From IMG/VR virus record IMGVR_UViG_3300017708_000052, positions 1-34,462 of that record: a DNA stretch of 34,462 nt; one strand, 5' to 3'. Source of the stretch: a virus. Of the stretch, positions 12,349-21,221 are shown in pieces (within the stretch, counting starts at the first letter, position 1; every line of letters begins with the position of its first letter). The translations under genes were made by a program, and so were the position numbers. The notes under the pieces are model-generated. The model made no database searches, was not told the origin of the DNA, and saw only the letters and a program-made list of their open reading frames with translations.

Positions 12349-14081
12349 GATACATATTTGATATAGAAACTGATGGATTTCTTAACGTCTGTACTAAAAT
12401 ACATTGTTTAGTTTTAAAAGATGTAGACACTAATGAGTTTTTGTCTTTATCAGTTGATGAAGCATTAGATAAATTATCTACAGCAAAAGAAATTATAGGA
12501 CACAACATTATAAAATTTGATTTGCCTGTAATAAAAAAATTATATCCTACCTTTAAAACTGAAGCAAAAATTTTTGACACACTTGTAGCAACAAGATTGT
12601 TATTTCCAGATGTAAAAGAAAAAGATTTTCAACGTAAAGATTTTCCAAAAGATTGTATAGGAAGACACAGTTTAAAAGCATGGGGTAATAGAATAGGCAA
12701 TTACAAAGCACAGTTTGATACAGACTGGCAAACTTTCACACCTGAGATGCTAGAGTATTGTAAACAAGATGTAGAAGTAACTTATAATCTTCACAAAATG
12801 ATACATGAAGATATGAAATATTCTCAACAAGCTATGGACTTAGAGCACTCTGTAGCACAATTAATTTATAATCAAGAAGTTTATGGTTTTAGTTTTAATA
12901 CTGAAGAAGCTAGAAAACTTTATTCAGAATTAAATGGTAGACGAATGGAAATAGAATACAAGTTACAAGTAATGTTTCCACCTGAAAAAGAACACATACC
13001 TTTTATACCTAAAGTAAATAACAAAGCTAGAGGATATGTTAAGGGTGAAGTATTCTATAAAGAAAAAACTATTATCTTTAATCCATCTAGTAGACAACAT
13101 ATTTCAGATAGATTAATTAAAATACACGGATGGAAACCTAAAGTTTATACTGATGATGGTAAGCCTAAGTTAGATGAAACTATTTTAGAAAGTTTACCAT
13201 ACCCTGAAGCTAAAATATTATGTGAGCATTTTCTATTAGATAAAAGAATTGGTCAGTTAGCTACTGGAGCTCAAGCTTGGTTAAAGCATGAGAAGAATAA
13301 TAAAATACATGGTACTTGCAATACTAATTCAACAGTAACTGCAAGAGCAACACACTCATACCCAAACATGGCACAAATTCCAAGTGTTAGTGTGAAATAT
13401 GGTAAAGAGTGTAGAGCATTATTCACGGTTCCAACTGGTAAAAAACTTGTAGGCATTGATGTCTCAGGTTTAGAGGTGAGAATGTTGGCTCACTACATGG
13501 CTAAGTACGATAACGGCAACTATGCTAAAGTTGTTTTAGATGGTGATATACACTCTGAAACAAAAACATTAGCAGGGTTAGATAGCAGAGACTTAGCCAA
13601 ACGTTTTTACTACTGTTTTCTTTACGGTGGTGGTGTTAAAAAGATTGCAGCAGTTACAAATAAAACTGTAGCAGAAGCATCTAAGATAAAGAAACGTTTC
13701 TTAAATAACTTACCTGCATTAAACAAACTAATTGAAAATGTACAGCAAGCAGCTGAACGTGGTTACTTAGTAGGTCTTGATAAGAGACGTGTTAAAGTAC
13801 GTTCAAGCCATGCTGCATTAAACACGTTGCTTCAATCGTCCGGAGCCTTAGTGTGTAAGCAGTGGTTAGTAGAGTTTGATAAAGTGATTAAAAAAATACC
13901 TGAAGCACATCAAGTAGTGTGGGTACATGATGAAATACAAGTAGAGTGTCTTGAAAAAGATGCTGAGCAAGTTGGGCAATTAGCCGTAAAAGCAATAAAA
14001 GACACTGGTAAGTATTTTGATTTAAGACTTCCGCTAACTGGTGAATACAAGATAGGAGATAACTGGAGTGAAACACACTGA
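12345..14081 (+). CDS. DNA polymerase, family A with 3'-5' exonuclease (gp5-like)
   Basis: The 578-residue replicative polymerase has an N-terminal proofreading domain (FDIETDG with Asp6 and Glu8; GHNIIKFDLPV; a YCKQDVEVTY ExoIII-like motif) and a polymerase domain with motif A (GIDVSGLEVR, Asp372), motif B (DLAKRFYYCFLYGGG) and motif C (WVHDEIQVE, Asp529). It ends in NWSETH; the terminal His is shared with T7 gp5. T7 gp5 is 704 residues. Much of the difference lies between LQVMFPP and IFNPSSRQHI, where only about 30 residues stand in place of the longer T7 stretch carrying the thioredoxin-binding loop. It overlaps its neighbours on both sides. Confidence 0.97.
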   Translation: MRYIFDIETDGFLNVCTKIHCLVLKDVDTNEFLSLSVDEALDKLSTAKEIIGHNIIKFDLPVIKKLYPTFKTEAKIFDTLVATRLLFPDVKEKDFQRKDFPKDCIGRHSLKAWGNRIGNYKAQFDTDWQTFTPEMLEYCKQDVEVTYNLHKMIHEDMKYSQQAMDLEHSVAQLIYNQEVYGFSFNTEEARKLYSELNGRRMEIEYKLQVMFPPEKEHIPFIPKVNNKARGYVKGEVFYKEKTIIFNPSSRQHISDRLIKIHGWKPKVYTDDGKPKLDETILESLPYPEAKILCEHFLLDKRIGQLATGAQAWLKHEKNNKIHGTCNTNSTVTARATHSYPNMAQIPSVSVKYGKECRALFTVPTGKKLVGIDVSGLEVRMLAHYMAKYDNGNYAKVVLDGDIHSETKTLAGLDSRDLAKRFYYCFLYGGGVKKIAAVTNKTVAEASKIKKRFLNNLPALNKLIENVQQAAERGYLVGLDKRRVKVRSSHAALNTLLQSSGALVCKQWLVEFDKVIKKIPEAHQVVWVHDEIQVECLEKDAEQVGQLAVKAIKDTGKYFDLRLPLTGEYKIGDNWSETH

Positions 14082-14490
14082 TAAAACATGGACTAAAGAA
14101 TATGATTTAAAAGCTAGTTTTAAACATTGTTTAGACAAAGGTAAACTAGGAGAAGATTTAACAAACAGACTTATAAATGGTGAATTAAAATTAGAAGTTA
14201 AAACAGATTTCATGTGTAAAGACACTGGAAATGTTTTTATTGAATATAAAAGCAGAGGAAAAGATAGTGGTATAAAAATTAGCACTGCTGATTATTGGGT
14301 ATTTGTATTGCCTTATAATAAAACTGATAATCCAAAATTAGATTTTATTCCTTTAGAAAAATTAAAACAATTAATTAAAACTAAAAAATACAAAACTGTT
14401 AGAGGCGGTGACGCTTTAACTTCTCAAGGTTATTTGATGCCAAAAGAAGATTTATCAACACTTAACATAGAGGAAAAAAATGAAACTTAA
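14068..14490 (+). CDS. putative PD-(D/E)XK-type nuclease-like protein
   Basis: The 140-residue protein starts at GTG 14068, inside the polymerase end, with AGGAG 9 nt upstream. The core GKLGEDLTNRLI...KLEVKTDFM...NVFIEYKSRGKDSGI has the Glu, E-x-K and second E-x-K spacing of a PD-(D/E)XK fold, and ADYWVFVLP fits the strand that follows in such enzymes. It sits between the polymerase and the 5'-3' exonuclease, so a role in recombination or DNA degradation is plausible. The order of acidic residues is suggestive rather than diagnostic. It overlaps the exonuclease gene by 11 nt. Confidence 0.6.
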   Translation: MKHTDKTWTKEYDLKASFKHCLDKGKLGEDLTNRLINGELKLEVKTDFMCKDTGNVFIEYKSRGKDSGIKISTADYWVFVLPYNKTDNPKLDFIPLEKLKQLIKTKKYKTVRGGDALTSQGYLMPKEDLSTLNIEEKNET

Positions 14491-15229
14491 AAGAGTATTA
14501 TTAATTGATGGTGATATTTTATTATATAAGATAGCACTTAATAATGAAGTAGAAACAAACTGGGGTGACGGTTTATGGACACTACACTGTGATGAAGCTT
14601 TATGTAAAGCTGATGTAGATTCAGTTATAGATGACTTAGGCGCTAGTTTACAAGCTGATGACTATGTTATTGCATTAACAGACAGTAGTAATTTTAGAAA
14701 AGATGTATTGCCTTCATACAAAAGCAATAGAAAAGACAAACGTAAACCAATTACATTAAAAGCTTTAAGAGAATATGTATTAGAAAAACATAACGGAGTT
14801 GTATGGAAGAACTTAGAAGCAGATGATGTTATGGGTATTATGTCTACAGAGCCTGTAGATGAAGAGCGTATTGTTGTTAGTATAGACAAAGATTTACGAA
14901 CCGTACCTTGTAAACTATCACAAGATGCTATGAATATAGAACAAATATCACAACGAATGGCTGACTATTGGTTTATGATACAGACTTTGACCGGAGATAA
15001 AGTTGACGGGTATGATGGCATAGAAGGTGTCGGAATTAAGACTGCTGAAAAGCTGATTAAGAAATATACTAACGTTCCCCTTTTAGACCTATGGAAGATA
15101 GTTAAAAAGATTTACGTAGATAAAGGATATACAGAAACTGAAGCTTTACAACAAGCTAGAGTTGCACGCATACTAAGACATGGTGATTACAATAAGAAAA
15201 CAGGAGAAGTAAAATTATGGACAATATAA
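14480..15229 (+). CDS. 5'-3' exonuclease / flap endonuclease (gp6-like)
   Basis: This 249-residue enzyme removes RNA primers and degrades host DNA from 5' ends. It has the metal-binding FEN signatures in order: LLIDGDILL (Asp10, Asp12), SSNFRKDVLPSYKSNRKDKR, LEADDVMG, VSIDKDL, and the helix-hairpin-helix region TGDKVDGYDGIEGVGIKTAEKL. T7 gp6 is 300 residues, so this is a compact version. ATG 14480 follows AGAGGAA. The end overlaps the DUF3310 gene by 13 nt. Confidence 0.93.
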   Translation: MKLKRVLLIDGDILLYKIALNNEVETNWGDGLWTLHCDEALCKADVDSVIDDLGASLQADDYVIALTDSSNFRKDVLPSYKSNRKDKRKPITLKALREYVLEKHNGVVWKNLEADDVMGIMSTEPVDEERIVVSIDKDLRTVPCKLSQDAMNIEQISQRMADYWFMIQTLTGDKVDGYDGIEGVGIKTAEKLIKKYTNVPLLDLWKIVKKIYVDKGYTETEALQQARVARILRHGDYNKKTGEVKLWTI

Positions 15230-15441
15230 AAAAACCGTTACACTATAATAAGGGTGGCATAGAACCTATAGATTATATTATACAAAATGACCTCACGTAT
15301 TGTGAGGGCAACGTTGTAAAGTATATTTCTAGGTGGAGATACAAGGGACATGGCATTGAAGACTTGAAGAAAGCTAAACAATATATTGATTTTATTATAG
15401 AAAAAGAAGGAAAACCAAGAGTAACGGAAACAAAAGAATGA
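15217..15441 (+). CDS. DUF3310 protein (gp1.7-related)
   Basis: The 74-residue protein shows the DUF3310 pattern from end to end: PLHYNKGGIEPIDYI, then YCEGNVVKYISRW-YKG, then IEDLKKAKQYIDFII. In T7 the related domain forms part of gp1.7, described as a nucleotide kinase. Many phages carry the domain alone, as here, in nucleotide-metabolism clusters. It overlaps the RNR alpha gene as ATGA, consistent with joint production. Catalysis by the isolated domain is not established by sequence. Confidence 0.87.
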   Translation: MDNIKKPLHYNKGGIEPIDYIIQNDLTYCEGNVVKYISRWRYKGHGIEDLKKAKQYIDFIIEKEGKPRVTETKE

Positions 15442-17192
15442 TAGATTACGAAAGAGATAATTTACTTACTGATTTTGGTAAGACGACATTAAAAGATAGA
15501 TACTTATTACCAGAAGAAACATCACCTCAAGAAGGTTTTATGAGAGCAGCAAAAGCTTTTTCTGATAATGATGAGATGGCACAGCGTATATATGATTATG
15601 CATCTAAACTTTGGTTCATGTATTCTACGCCTGTTTTGTCTAATGCCGGCAGTAAAAGAGGCATGCCTATTTCATGTTTCTTAAATTATGTAGGTGATAG
15701 TAGAGAAGGATTAACAGGACACTACACAGAGAACGCTTGGCTTGCTTCTGTTGGTGGTGGTATCGGTGGGTACTGGGGACATGTAAGAAGTGATGGTACA
15801 CAAACCTCTGGTGGTTCACAGTCTTCTGGTTCAATACCTTTTTTACACGTAGTTGACAGTGAGATACTTGCGTTCTCTCAAGGTAAAACAAGACGTGGTA
15901 GTTATGCAGCATACATGGATATATCACATCCAGAGATAATAGAATTTTTAGAAATGAGAAAACCTAGTGGTGGTGACGTGCATAGAAAATGTCTTAACTT
16001 ACATCATGGTGTAAACATATCTGATGAGTTTATGCATCTAATAGATAACTGCATTAAAGAACCTACGTTTGATGACACTTGGAATTTAATTGACCCGCAC
16101 ACTAAAAAAATAGTACGGACTGTTTCAGCTAGAGATTTGTGGTTAAAAATATTAGAGACAAGAGTTGCCACTGGTGAGCCTTATGTTTCATTTATTGATA
16201 CAGTAAATGATGCACTGCCTGAAACACAAAAGAAACTAGGACTAAAAGTTAATCATTCTAATTTATGTACAGAGATAACACTAGCTACTGATGAAAACAG
16301 AACAGCTGTTTGTTGTTTGTCTTCTGTTAACTTAGAAAAGTATGATGAGTGGAAGAACAACAGTTTATTTATACCTGACTTAGTTAGGTTCTTAGATAAT
16401 GTGCTACAGTATTTTATTGACAAAGCACCTGATGAATTGTTTAGAGCTAAGTTTAGTGCAAACAGTGAAAGAAGTTTAGGTTTAGGTGCTATGGGTTTTC
16501 ACGCATACTTACAATCAAGAGGTATAGCGTTTGAAGGTGCACTTGCTAAATCATTAAACATGAAAATATTTAAAAGTATTAAAGAGCAAGCTGTAGAAGA
16601 AAGTAAAAGACTAGCAGTAAAAAGAGGTGAAGCGCCGGACATGGAAGGAACCGGTATGCGTAATGCACACTTGTTAGCTATTGCACCTAATGCTTCTAGT
16701 TCTATTATTTGTGGTACAACATCACCATCAATAGAACCATACAGAGCTAATGCTTATGTGCAAAAAACAATGTCAGGTTCTTTTCTAGTTAAGAATAAAT
16801 ACTTAGAAAAATTATTAGATAAAAAAGGAATTAACAATGAAGAAACATGGACTTCTATTTTAGCAAACAGAGGTTCAGTATTACATTTAGATGCTCTTTC
16901 TGATAATGAAAAAGATATATTTAAAACAGCAATAGAAATAAATCAACAATGGATAGTTGAGCATGCGGCAGACAGACAAAAACATATTTGTCAAGGACAA
17001 TCAGTAAATGTATTTGTGCCTGCTGATGTAAACATTAAAGAACTGCATGACATGCATATGTTGGCTTGGAAGAAAAAGTTAAAGACTTTGTATTATTGTC
17101 GTTCAGAAGCAATTAAACGTGCTGAGTTAGTATCAAAAAAAGTAGAAAGAACAATCATACCTGAAGCAGATTGTTTAGCTTGTGAGGGATAA
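15438..17192 (+). CDS. nrdA: class I ribonucleotide reductase, large (alpha) subunit
   Basis: The 584-residue catalytic subunit reduces ribonucleotides to deoxyribonucleotides. It has the first redox Cys (PISCF, Cys80), the active-site Asn275-Cys277-Glu279 (NLCTEI), a partner Cys in AVCCLSSVNL, the phosphate-binding PNASSSIICGTTSPSIEP loop, the radical-transfer pair Tyr552-Tyr553 and a C-terminal Cys pair (CLACEG). It is much shorter than E. coli NrdA (761). The protein starts close to the catalytic barrel, so the N-terminal ATP-cone is missing and dATP shut-off is not expected. The NrdA or NrdE subclass cannot be settled by eye. Confidence 0.95.
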   Translation: MIDYERDNLLTDFGKTTLKDRYLLPEETSPQEGFMRAAKAFSDNDEMAQRIYDYASKLWFMYSTPVLSNAGSKRGMPISCFLNYVGDSREGLTGHYTENAWLASVGGGIGGYWGHVRSDGTQTSGGSQSSGSIPFLHVVDSEILAFSQGKTRRGSYAAYMDISHPEIIEFLEMRKPSGGDVHRKCLNLHHGVNISDEFMHLIDNCIKEPTFDDTWNLIDPHTKKIVRTVSARDLWLKILETRVATGEPYVSFIDTVNDALPETQKKLGLKVNHSNLCTEITLATDENRTAVCCLSSVNLEKYDEWKNNSLFIPDLVRFLDNVLQYFIDKAPDELFRAKFSANSERSLGLGAMGFHAYLQSRGIAFEGALAKSLNMKIFKSIKEQAVEESKRLAVKRGEAPDMEGTGMRNAHLLAIAPNASSSIICGTTSPSIEPYRANAYVQKTMSGSFLVKNKYLEKLLDKKGINNEETWTSILANRGSVLHLDALSDNEKDIFKTAIEINQQWIVEHAADRQKHICQGQSVNVFVPADVNIKELHDMHMLAWKKKLKTLYYCRSEAIKRAELVSKKVERTIIPEADCLACEG

Positions 17193-17368
17193 TGACAGAC
17201 AGTAGTTTATTTGATGGTGTTAATTATAAACCACTAAAAAAGAAAAAGAGAAAACAAAAAAAGAAAGAAAAACAATCTGTGCTATGGACAGTATATCATA
17301 CTATCTTAGCCATAGAATTATTAATCATAATTATTATAGAAGGAGTAGAATTATATCATGGGTTTTAA
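17192..17368 (+). CDS. small membrane protein between RNR subunits
   Basis: This 58-residue gene overlaps the RNR alpha stop by one base (TAATG). A very basic stretch (KPLKKKKRKQKKKEKQ, about residues 13-28) is followed by one hydrophobic segment (about 31-52, with LAIELLIIIIIEG). This suggests a type of small inner-membrane protein with the basic part in the cytoplasm. No function is recognised. The start and stop are tightly coupled to the neighbours, supporting a real gene. Confidence 0.6.
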   Translation: MTDSSLFDGVNYKPLKKKKRKQKKKEKQSVLWTVYHTILAIELLIIIIIEGVELYHGF

Positions 17369-17513
17369 TAGTTATAAAATAAGAGACGGAAAACATATTC
17401 CAACTGAAAAATATAAAGAAAACTGGGACAGTATATTTGGTAAAGATAAAACTAAAGAAGAGTTACCAAAAGAAGAAGAAGATTACATTAAGGAGTTAGA
17501 AAAAAAGATATGA
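17358..17513 (+). CDS. small charged protein before RNR beta
   Basis: The 51-residue protein (MGFNSYKIRDGKHIPTEKYKENW...) overlaps the preceding gene by 11 nt and the RNR beta start as ATGA. It is rich in Lys and Glu, ending in a helical EEEDYIKELEKKI. AGAAGGAG lies about 12 nt upstream. The function is unknown; coupling suggests it accompanies the reductase. Confidence 0.6.
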   Translation: MGFNSYKIRDGKHIPTEKYKENWDSIFGKDKTKEELPKEEEDYIKELEKKI

Positions 17514-18460
17514 GTTTATTTGACAAACGAACTTACTACAAGCCATTTGATTATGGGTGGGCTTTTGAAGCTTACGACATGCAGCAGAAAATGCACTGGC
17601 TTCCAAGTGAAGTACCTTTGCATGAAGATGTAAGAGACTGGAATGAAAGATTAACAGTAGAAGAAAAAAACTTAATAGGACAAATATTAAAGTTTTTTAC
17701 TCAAGGTGATGTAGATATAGCACAAGCTTATTTAGATAAATACATACCTAAATTTAAAGCACCAGAAGTTAGAATGATGTTGTCTTCTATAGCAACAAGT
17801 GAAGCTAATCATGCACATAGTTATTCATTATTAAATGATACCATTGGTTTGCCTGATAAAGAATACAAAGCATTTCAAGAATACAAAGAGATGTCTGATA
17901 AACATGAATACTTGTTTACATCTAAAGGTAAAGGACTAGAGGGTATGGCTAGAGAGATAGCCTGTTTCTCTGCATTTGGTGAAGGCTTACAGTTGTTTGC
18001 ATCCTTTGTTATGCTTCTTAACTTCCAAAGATATGGACGTATGAAGGGAATGTGTCAGATTGTAACTTGGTCTATTAGAGATGAGACACACCATGTTGAA
18101 AGCATGATTAAATTGTTTCATCAATTAATAAAAGAAAACCCAAATATTTGGACAGAAAAATTTAAAGCAAGTATCTATCAAACATGCAGAGATATGGTAG
18201 ACTTAGAAGATAAGTTTATTGATTTGGCTTTTGCTATGGGTGGTATTAGAGGATTAAAAGCAGAAGAAGTTAAACAATATATTAGATACATTGCTGACAG
18301 AAGACTGTTACAGCTGTCTTTAAAACCTAATTATGGTGTAAAAGATAATCCATTAGGTTGGTTAGACTGGGTGTTAAATGGTGTAGAACACGCTAATTTC
18401 TTTGAAAATAGAGCTACAGAATATAACAAAGGAACTATAACAGGAAACTTGTGGGACTAA
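17510..18460 (+). CDS. nrdB: class I ribonucleotide reductase, small (beta) subunit
   Basis: The 316-residue diiron subunit generates the radical for the alpha subunit. Metal ligands align with E. coli R2: Asp67, Glu98 and His101 (SEANH), Glu158 (FGEGL), Glu192 and His195 (RDETHH). The radical tyrosine is Tyr105 in EANHAHSY, at the same spacing as Tyr122. The C-terminus ends in GTITGNLWD, which would contact the alpha subunit. Its TAA stop (18458-18460) forms the first bases of the next phage promoter, so the RNR gene closes the middle operon. Confidence 0.96.
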   Translation: MSLFDKRTYYKPFDYGWAFEAYDMQQKMHWLPSEVPLHEDVRDWNERLTVEEKNLIGQILKFFTQGDVDIAQAYLDKYIPKFKAPEVRMMLSSIATSEANHAHSYSLLNDTIGLPDKEYKAFQEYKEMSDKHEYLFTSKGKGLEGMAREIACFSAFGEGLQLFASFVMLLNFQRYGRMKGMCQIVTWSIRDETHHVESMIKLFHQLIKENPNIWTEKFKASIYQTCRDMVDLEDKFIDLAFAMGGIRGLKAEEVKQYIRYIADRRLLQLSLKPNYGVKDNPLGWLDWVLNGVEHANFFENRATEYNKGTITGNLWD

Positions 18461-18485
18461 AGTGCCCTTTTTAGAAGAAGAAACA
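18458..18485 (+). promoter_or_regulatory. phage RNA polymerase promoter for structural operon
   Basis: TAAAGTGCCC (18458-18467), five T, then AGAAGAAGAAACA. The TAA is the stop of the RNR beta gene. The AGAAG initiation end resembles SP6 promoters. It would drive the gp7.3-like, portal, scaffold and capsid genes. Confidence 0.7.
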
Positions 18486-18487
18486 AT

Positions 18488-18670
18488 ATGATTGACCAAG
18501 AAGATTTAGTTTTACCTGCGACAGTAGACGAGTTAGTTAAACTTTTAAACAAAGTTTATCCTGAAAAGTCTGCTGTTTTAACAGATAATCCTAATAAAAT
18601 ATACTTTGAAGCAGGTCAACGTGATGTTGTTAAGTTCATTAACATGTTAAAAGAGAGGACAGAAAAATAA
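18488..18670 (+). CDS. conserved small protein upstream of portal
   Basis: The 60-residue acidic protein (MIDQEDLVLPATVDELVKLLNKVYPE...) begins 3 nt after the promoter element, with the purine-rich start of the transcript serving as ribosome binding site. It appears to be a compact alpha/beta domain (TVDELVKLLNKVYP, KIYFEAGQRDVVKFINML). It is the first gene of the late operon. Small proteins with a DELVKLLNxxYPE helix sit here in other marine T7-like phages, as I recall. The function is unknown. Confidence 0.72.
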   Translation: MIDQEDLVLPATVDELVKLLNKVYPEKSAVLTDNPNKIYFEAGQRDVVKFINMLKERTEK

Positions 18671-18672
18671 TT

Positions 18673-18882
18673 ATGTGTATGTCAACACCTAAACCACCTG
18701 CACCTACTCCTGCTCCACCGCCGGCAGCTCCTATTGAAGAAGATAAAGCTCCTAAAGTAGAAACAGCAGTAGATATAGATACAGAAATGCAAACTAAGAA
18801 GAAAAAGAAAAGCGGAACAGCTGCTTTACAAACTTCTTCTGGTTTAAATATTCCTACTACATCTGGTTTAAATATAAGTTAA
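18673..18882 (+). CDS. gp7.3-like tail assembly protein candidate
   Basis: The 69-residue protein has an unusual Pro-rich start (MCMSTPKPPAPTPAPPPAAP, residues 1-20), an acidic middle, a Lys run (KKKKKSG) and a repeated SGLNI near the end (SGLNIPTTSGLNIS). The MC...PKPP start and G-AL...GLNI end, together with the position just before the portal, resemble the gp7.3 group of T7-like phages, a small virion or tail-assembly protein. The likeness is low-complexity, so the match is moderate. Confidence 0.55.
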   Translation: MCMSTPKPPAPTPAPPPAAPIEEDKAPKVETAVDIDTEMQTKKKKKSGTAALQTSSGLNIPTTSGLNIS

Positions 18883-18885
18883 TTA

Positions 18886-20448
18886 ATGCAATATAACAAT
18901 ATGTTACAACAAAGCGCTAAAGAGCGATATGAAACATTAAAACAACACAGAGAACATTTTTTAGATAGAGGACAAGAGTGCAGTGAATTAACTATACCTT
19001 CTCTTTTACCACCAGACGGTTTTCATTCCTCTACAGATTTATATAATCCATTTCAATCTGTTGGCGCAAGAGGCGTTAACAACTTAGCAAGTAAACTTCT
19101 TTTACTTTTGCTTCCACCTAATTCCCCATTTTTTAGATTATCAGTATCAGGCAACGCTAAAAGAGATTTAGACCAACAAAAAGAAATTAAGTCTGAAGTA
19201 GAAAAATCTTTAGCAACTATTGAAAGAGAAGTTTCAAGTAAAATAGAACAACTGGCATTAAGAGTTAGTGTGTTTGAAGCATTAAAACATTTAATTGTAG
19301 CAGGTAATGTCTTAACTTACTTACCTAAAAAAGGAACTATGAGAGTATTTCCTTTAACAAATTTTGTATGTAAAAGAGATGCTTCAGGTAACATTGTAGA
19401 AATAGTTATTGAAGAAACTATTCATCCAACATATTTAGATGGTGACACATTAGAAAGAATTTCACAGTTTGAAGATTACAAACCAGATGAAGAGTGTGAA
19501 CTTTACACACACATTTACAAATTAAATGATAAAGAATTTTACACTTGTCAAGAAGTAAAAGGTGTTAAGATTGAAAGCTCACAAGGTACCTACCCTATAG
19601 ACAGTCTACCGTACCAAGCATTAAGAATGGTAAGAGTAGACAATGAAGATTATGGTCGTGGTTATGTAGAAGAGTTTTTAGGTGATTTAAAATCATTAGA
19701 AGGATTATCTCAATCACTTGTAGAAAGTGCAGCTGCATCTTCTAAAGTAGTATTTATGGTAAGACCTAACTCTGTTACTAGAAAAAAAGATTTAGCTAAC
19801 ACTAGAAATGGTGACATAATTACTGGTAGTGCGGATGATGTAGCAGTATTACAAGCACAAAAACAATATGACTTACAAGTAGTAGAGAGAAGTATTGCTA
19901 AGTTAGAAGAAAGATTGTCATATGCCTTCTTATTAAACACAGCTATACAAAGAGATGCTGAAAGAGTAACAGCACAAGAAATTAGATACATGGCACAGCA
20001 ATTAGAAACTGCTATGGGTGGTATATATTCATTACTATCACAAGAGTTTCAATTACCTTTGGTGACCATATTAATGAAACGTATGTCTCAAGCAAATGAG
20101 ATACCTTCATTACCTAAAAATTCTGTTAAGCCTACAATCATAACAGGTGTAGAAGCTTTAGGTAGAGGAAATGATTTACAAAAATTAAGAGAATTTGTAG
20201 CTGAGATTGCAAACTTAGCACAAGTAAATCCTGCTGTAGTACAAAGTTTAAATGCTCAGGATTTAATTAAACGTATTGCTACTGGTTTAGGTATTGATAC
20301 GGAAGGTCTTGTCAAGTCTAAAGAACAACTAGCACAAGAACAGGCTGAGCAAGAAGAACAAATGCAAAATCAACAGATGATGCAGATGGCAGAGAAGGCT
20401 ATAGCGCCCGCAGTACAAGGTGCTATGAAACAATCACAAGAAGGATAA
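18886..20448 (+). CDS. portal (head-tail connector) protein, gp8-like
   Basis: The 520-residue protein (T7 gp8: 536) forms the dodecameric ring at one capsid vertex through which DNA passes and to which the tail attaches. Family marks are RYETLKQHREHFLDRGQECSELTIP at the N-terminus, GARGVNNLASKLLLLLLPPNSPFFRL (about residues 60-85), and VTAQEIRYMAQQLETAMGGIYSLL-QEFQLP in the C-terminal half. The tail is Gln- and Met-rich (about residues 480-512). The start ATG 18886 follows the preceding stop by 3 nt. Confidence 0.97.
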   Translation: MQYNNMLQQSAKERYETLKQHREHFLDRGQECSELTIPSLLPPDGFHSSTDLYNPFQSVGARGVNNLASKLLLLLLPPNSPFFRLSVSGNAKRDLDQQKEIKSEVEKSLATIEREVSSKIEQLALRVSVFEALKHLIVAGNVLTYLPKKGTMRVFPLTNFVCKRDASGNIVEIVIEETIHPTYLDGDTLERISQFEDYKPDEECELYTHIYKLNDKEFYTCQEVKGVKIESSQGTYPIDSLPYQALRMVRVDNEDYGRGYVEEFLGDLKSLEGLSQSLVESAAASSKVVFMVRPNSVTRKKDLANTRNGDIITGSADDVAVLQAQKQYDLQVVERSIAKLEERLSYAFLLNTAIQRDAERVTAQEIRYMAQQLETAMGGIYSLLSQEFQLPLVTILMKRMSQANEIPSLPKNSVKPTIITGVEALGRGNDLQKLREFVAEIANLAQVNPAVVQSLNAQDLIKRIATGLGIDTEGLVKSKEQLAQEQAEQEEQMQNQQMMQMAEKAIAPAVQGAMKQSQEG

Positions 20449-20452
20449 TTAG

Positions 20453-21211
20453 ATGGTAGATAAAGTAGAAATACAGGAAGAAGAAACTGGTATTGAACAA
20501 CCAGTAGAACAAACAAACGAGACACAGTCGGCACAAAGTAAACCTGAAGGCTTGCCTGAAAAATTCAACAGTGTTGAAGATTTAGCAAAGTCATATGCAG
20601 AGTTAGAAAAGAAACTTGGTGGACAATCTCAAGAAACAAAAGAAGAAGTAGACCCAGTTGCTAAGTCAACTCCTAAGTCTGACAATAATTTAGAAATAGC
20701 TGAAAAAGCTGTTGATAGTGCAGGTTTAGATATGTCAGCGTTACAAGCAGAGTATTCTGAAAAAGGTGAGTTAGATACCAAATCTTATGAAGCTTTAGAA
20801 AAAGCAGGCATTTCAAAAGAATATGTAGATAGTTATATTGCCGGTCAAGAAGCTATTGCTAAAACACAAGCAGATGAAATTAAATCTACTGTTGGTGGTG
20901 ATGAAACATATCAAGAGATGGTTGATTGGGCTTCCAAGAATATGACTGAAGGCGAGAAAACTGCTTACAATAAAGCTGTAAACAGTGGTGACATGGACAC
21001 AGTTAAACTAGCTGTCAATGCACTAAAAAGTCAATTTGAAAGAGCTAATGGTGTTGAACCTAAACTTGTAGAAGGTAAAGCACAACCAAGTCAAGAACAA
21101 GGTTTCTTGTCATGGGCTCAAGTAACAGAAGCTATGTCTGACCCTAGATATGCTAAAGATATGGCATACCAAAACGAAGTTAAAAATAAATTAGCTAACA
21201 GTAACTTATAG
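20453..21211 (+). CDS. capsid assembly scaffolding protein, gp9-like
   Basis: This 252-residue acidic protein (T7 gp9: 307) lies between portal and capsid, as in T7. It has the marks PEKFNSVEDLAKSYAELEKKLGG (about residues 35-57), a long charged helical middle and a C-terminal FLSWAQVTEAMSDPRYAKDMAYQNEV segment, which matches the capsid-interacting end of T7-type scaffolds. It directs prohead assembly and leaves before packaging is complete. ATG 20453 follows AAGGATAATTAG. Confidence 0.93.
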   Translation: MVDKVEIQEEETGIEQPVEQTNETQSAQSKPEGLPEKFNSVEDLAKSYAELEKKLGGQSQETKEEVDPVAKSTPKSDNNLEIAEKAVDSAGLDMSALQAEYSEKGELDTKSYEALEKAGISKEYVDSYIAGQEAIAKTQADEIKSTVGGDETYQEMVDWASKNMTEGEKTAYNKAVNSGDMDTVKLAVNALKSQFERANGVEPKLVEGKAQPSQEQGFLSWAQVTEAMSDPRYAKDMAYQNEVKNKLANSNL

Positions 21212-21221
21212 GAGATAAAAT

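Noticed and set aside
16021-16027. CUGAUGA in the RNR alpha gene as a hammerhead core
   Set aside because: No stem II or GAAA at the right spacing; it encodes conserved-looking protein sequence.
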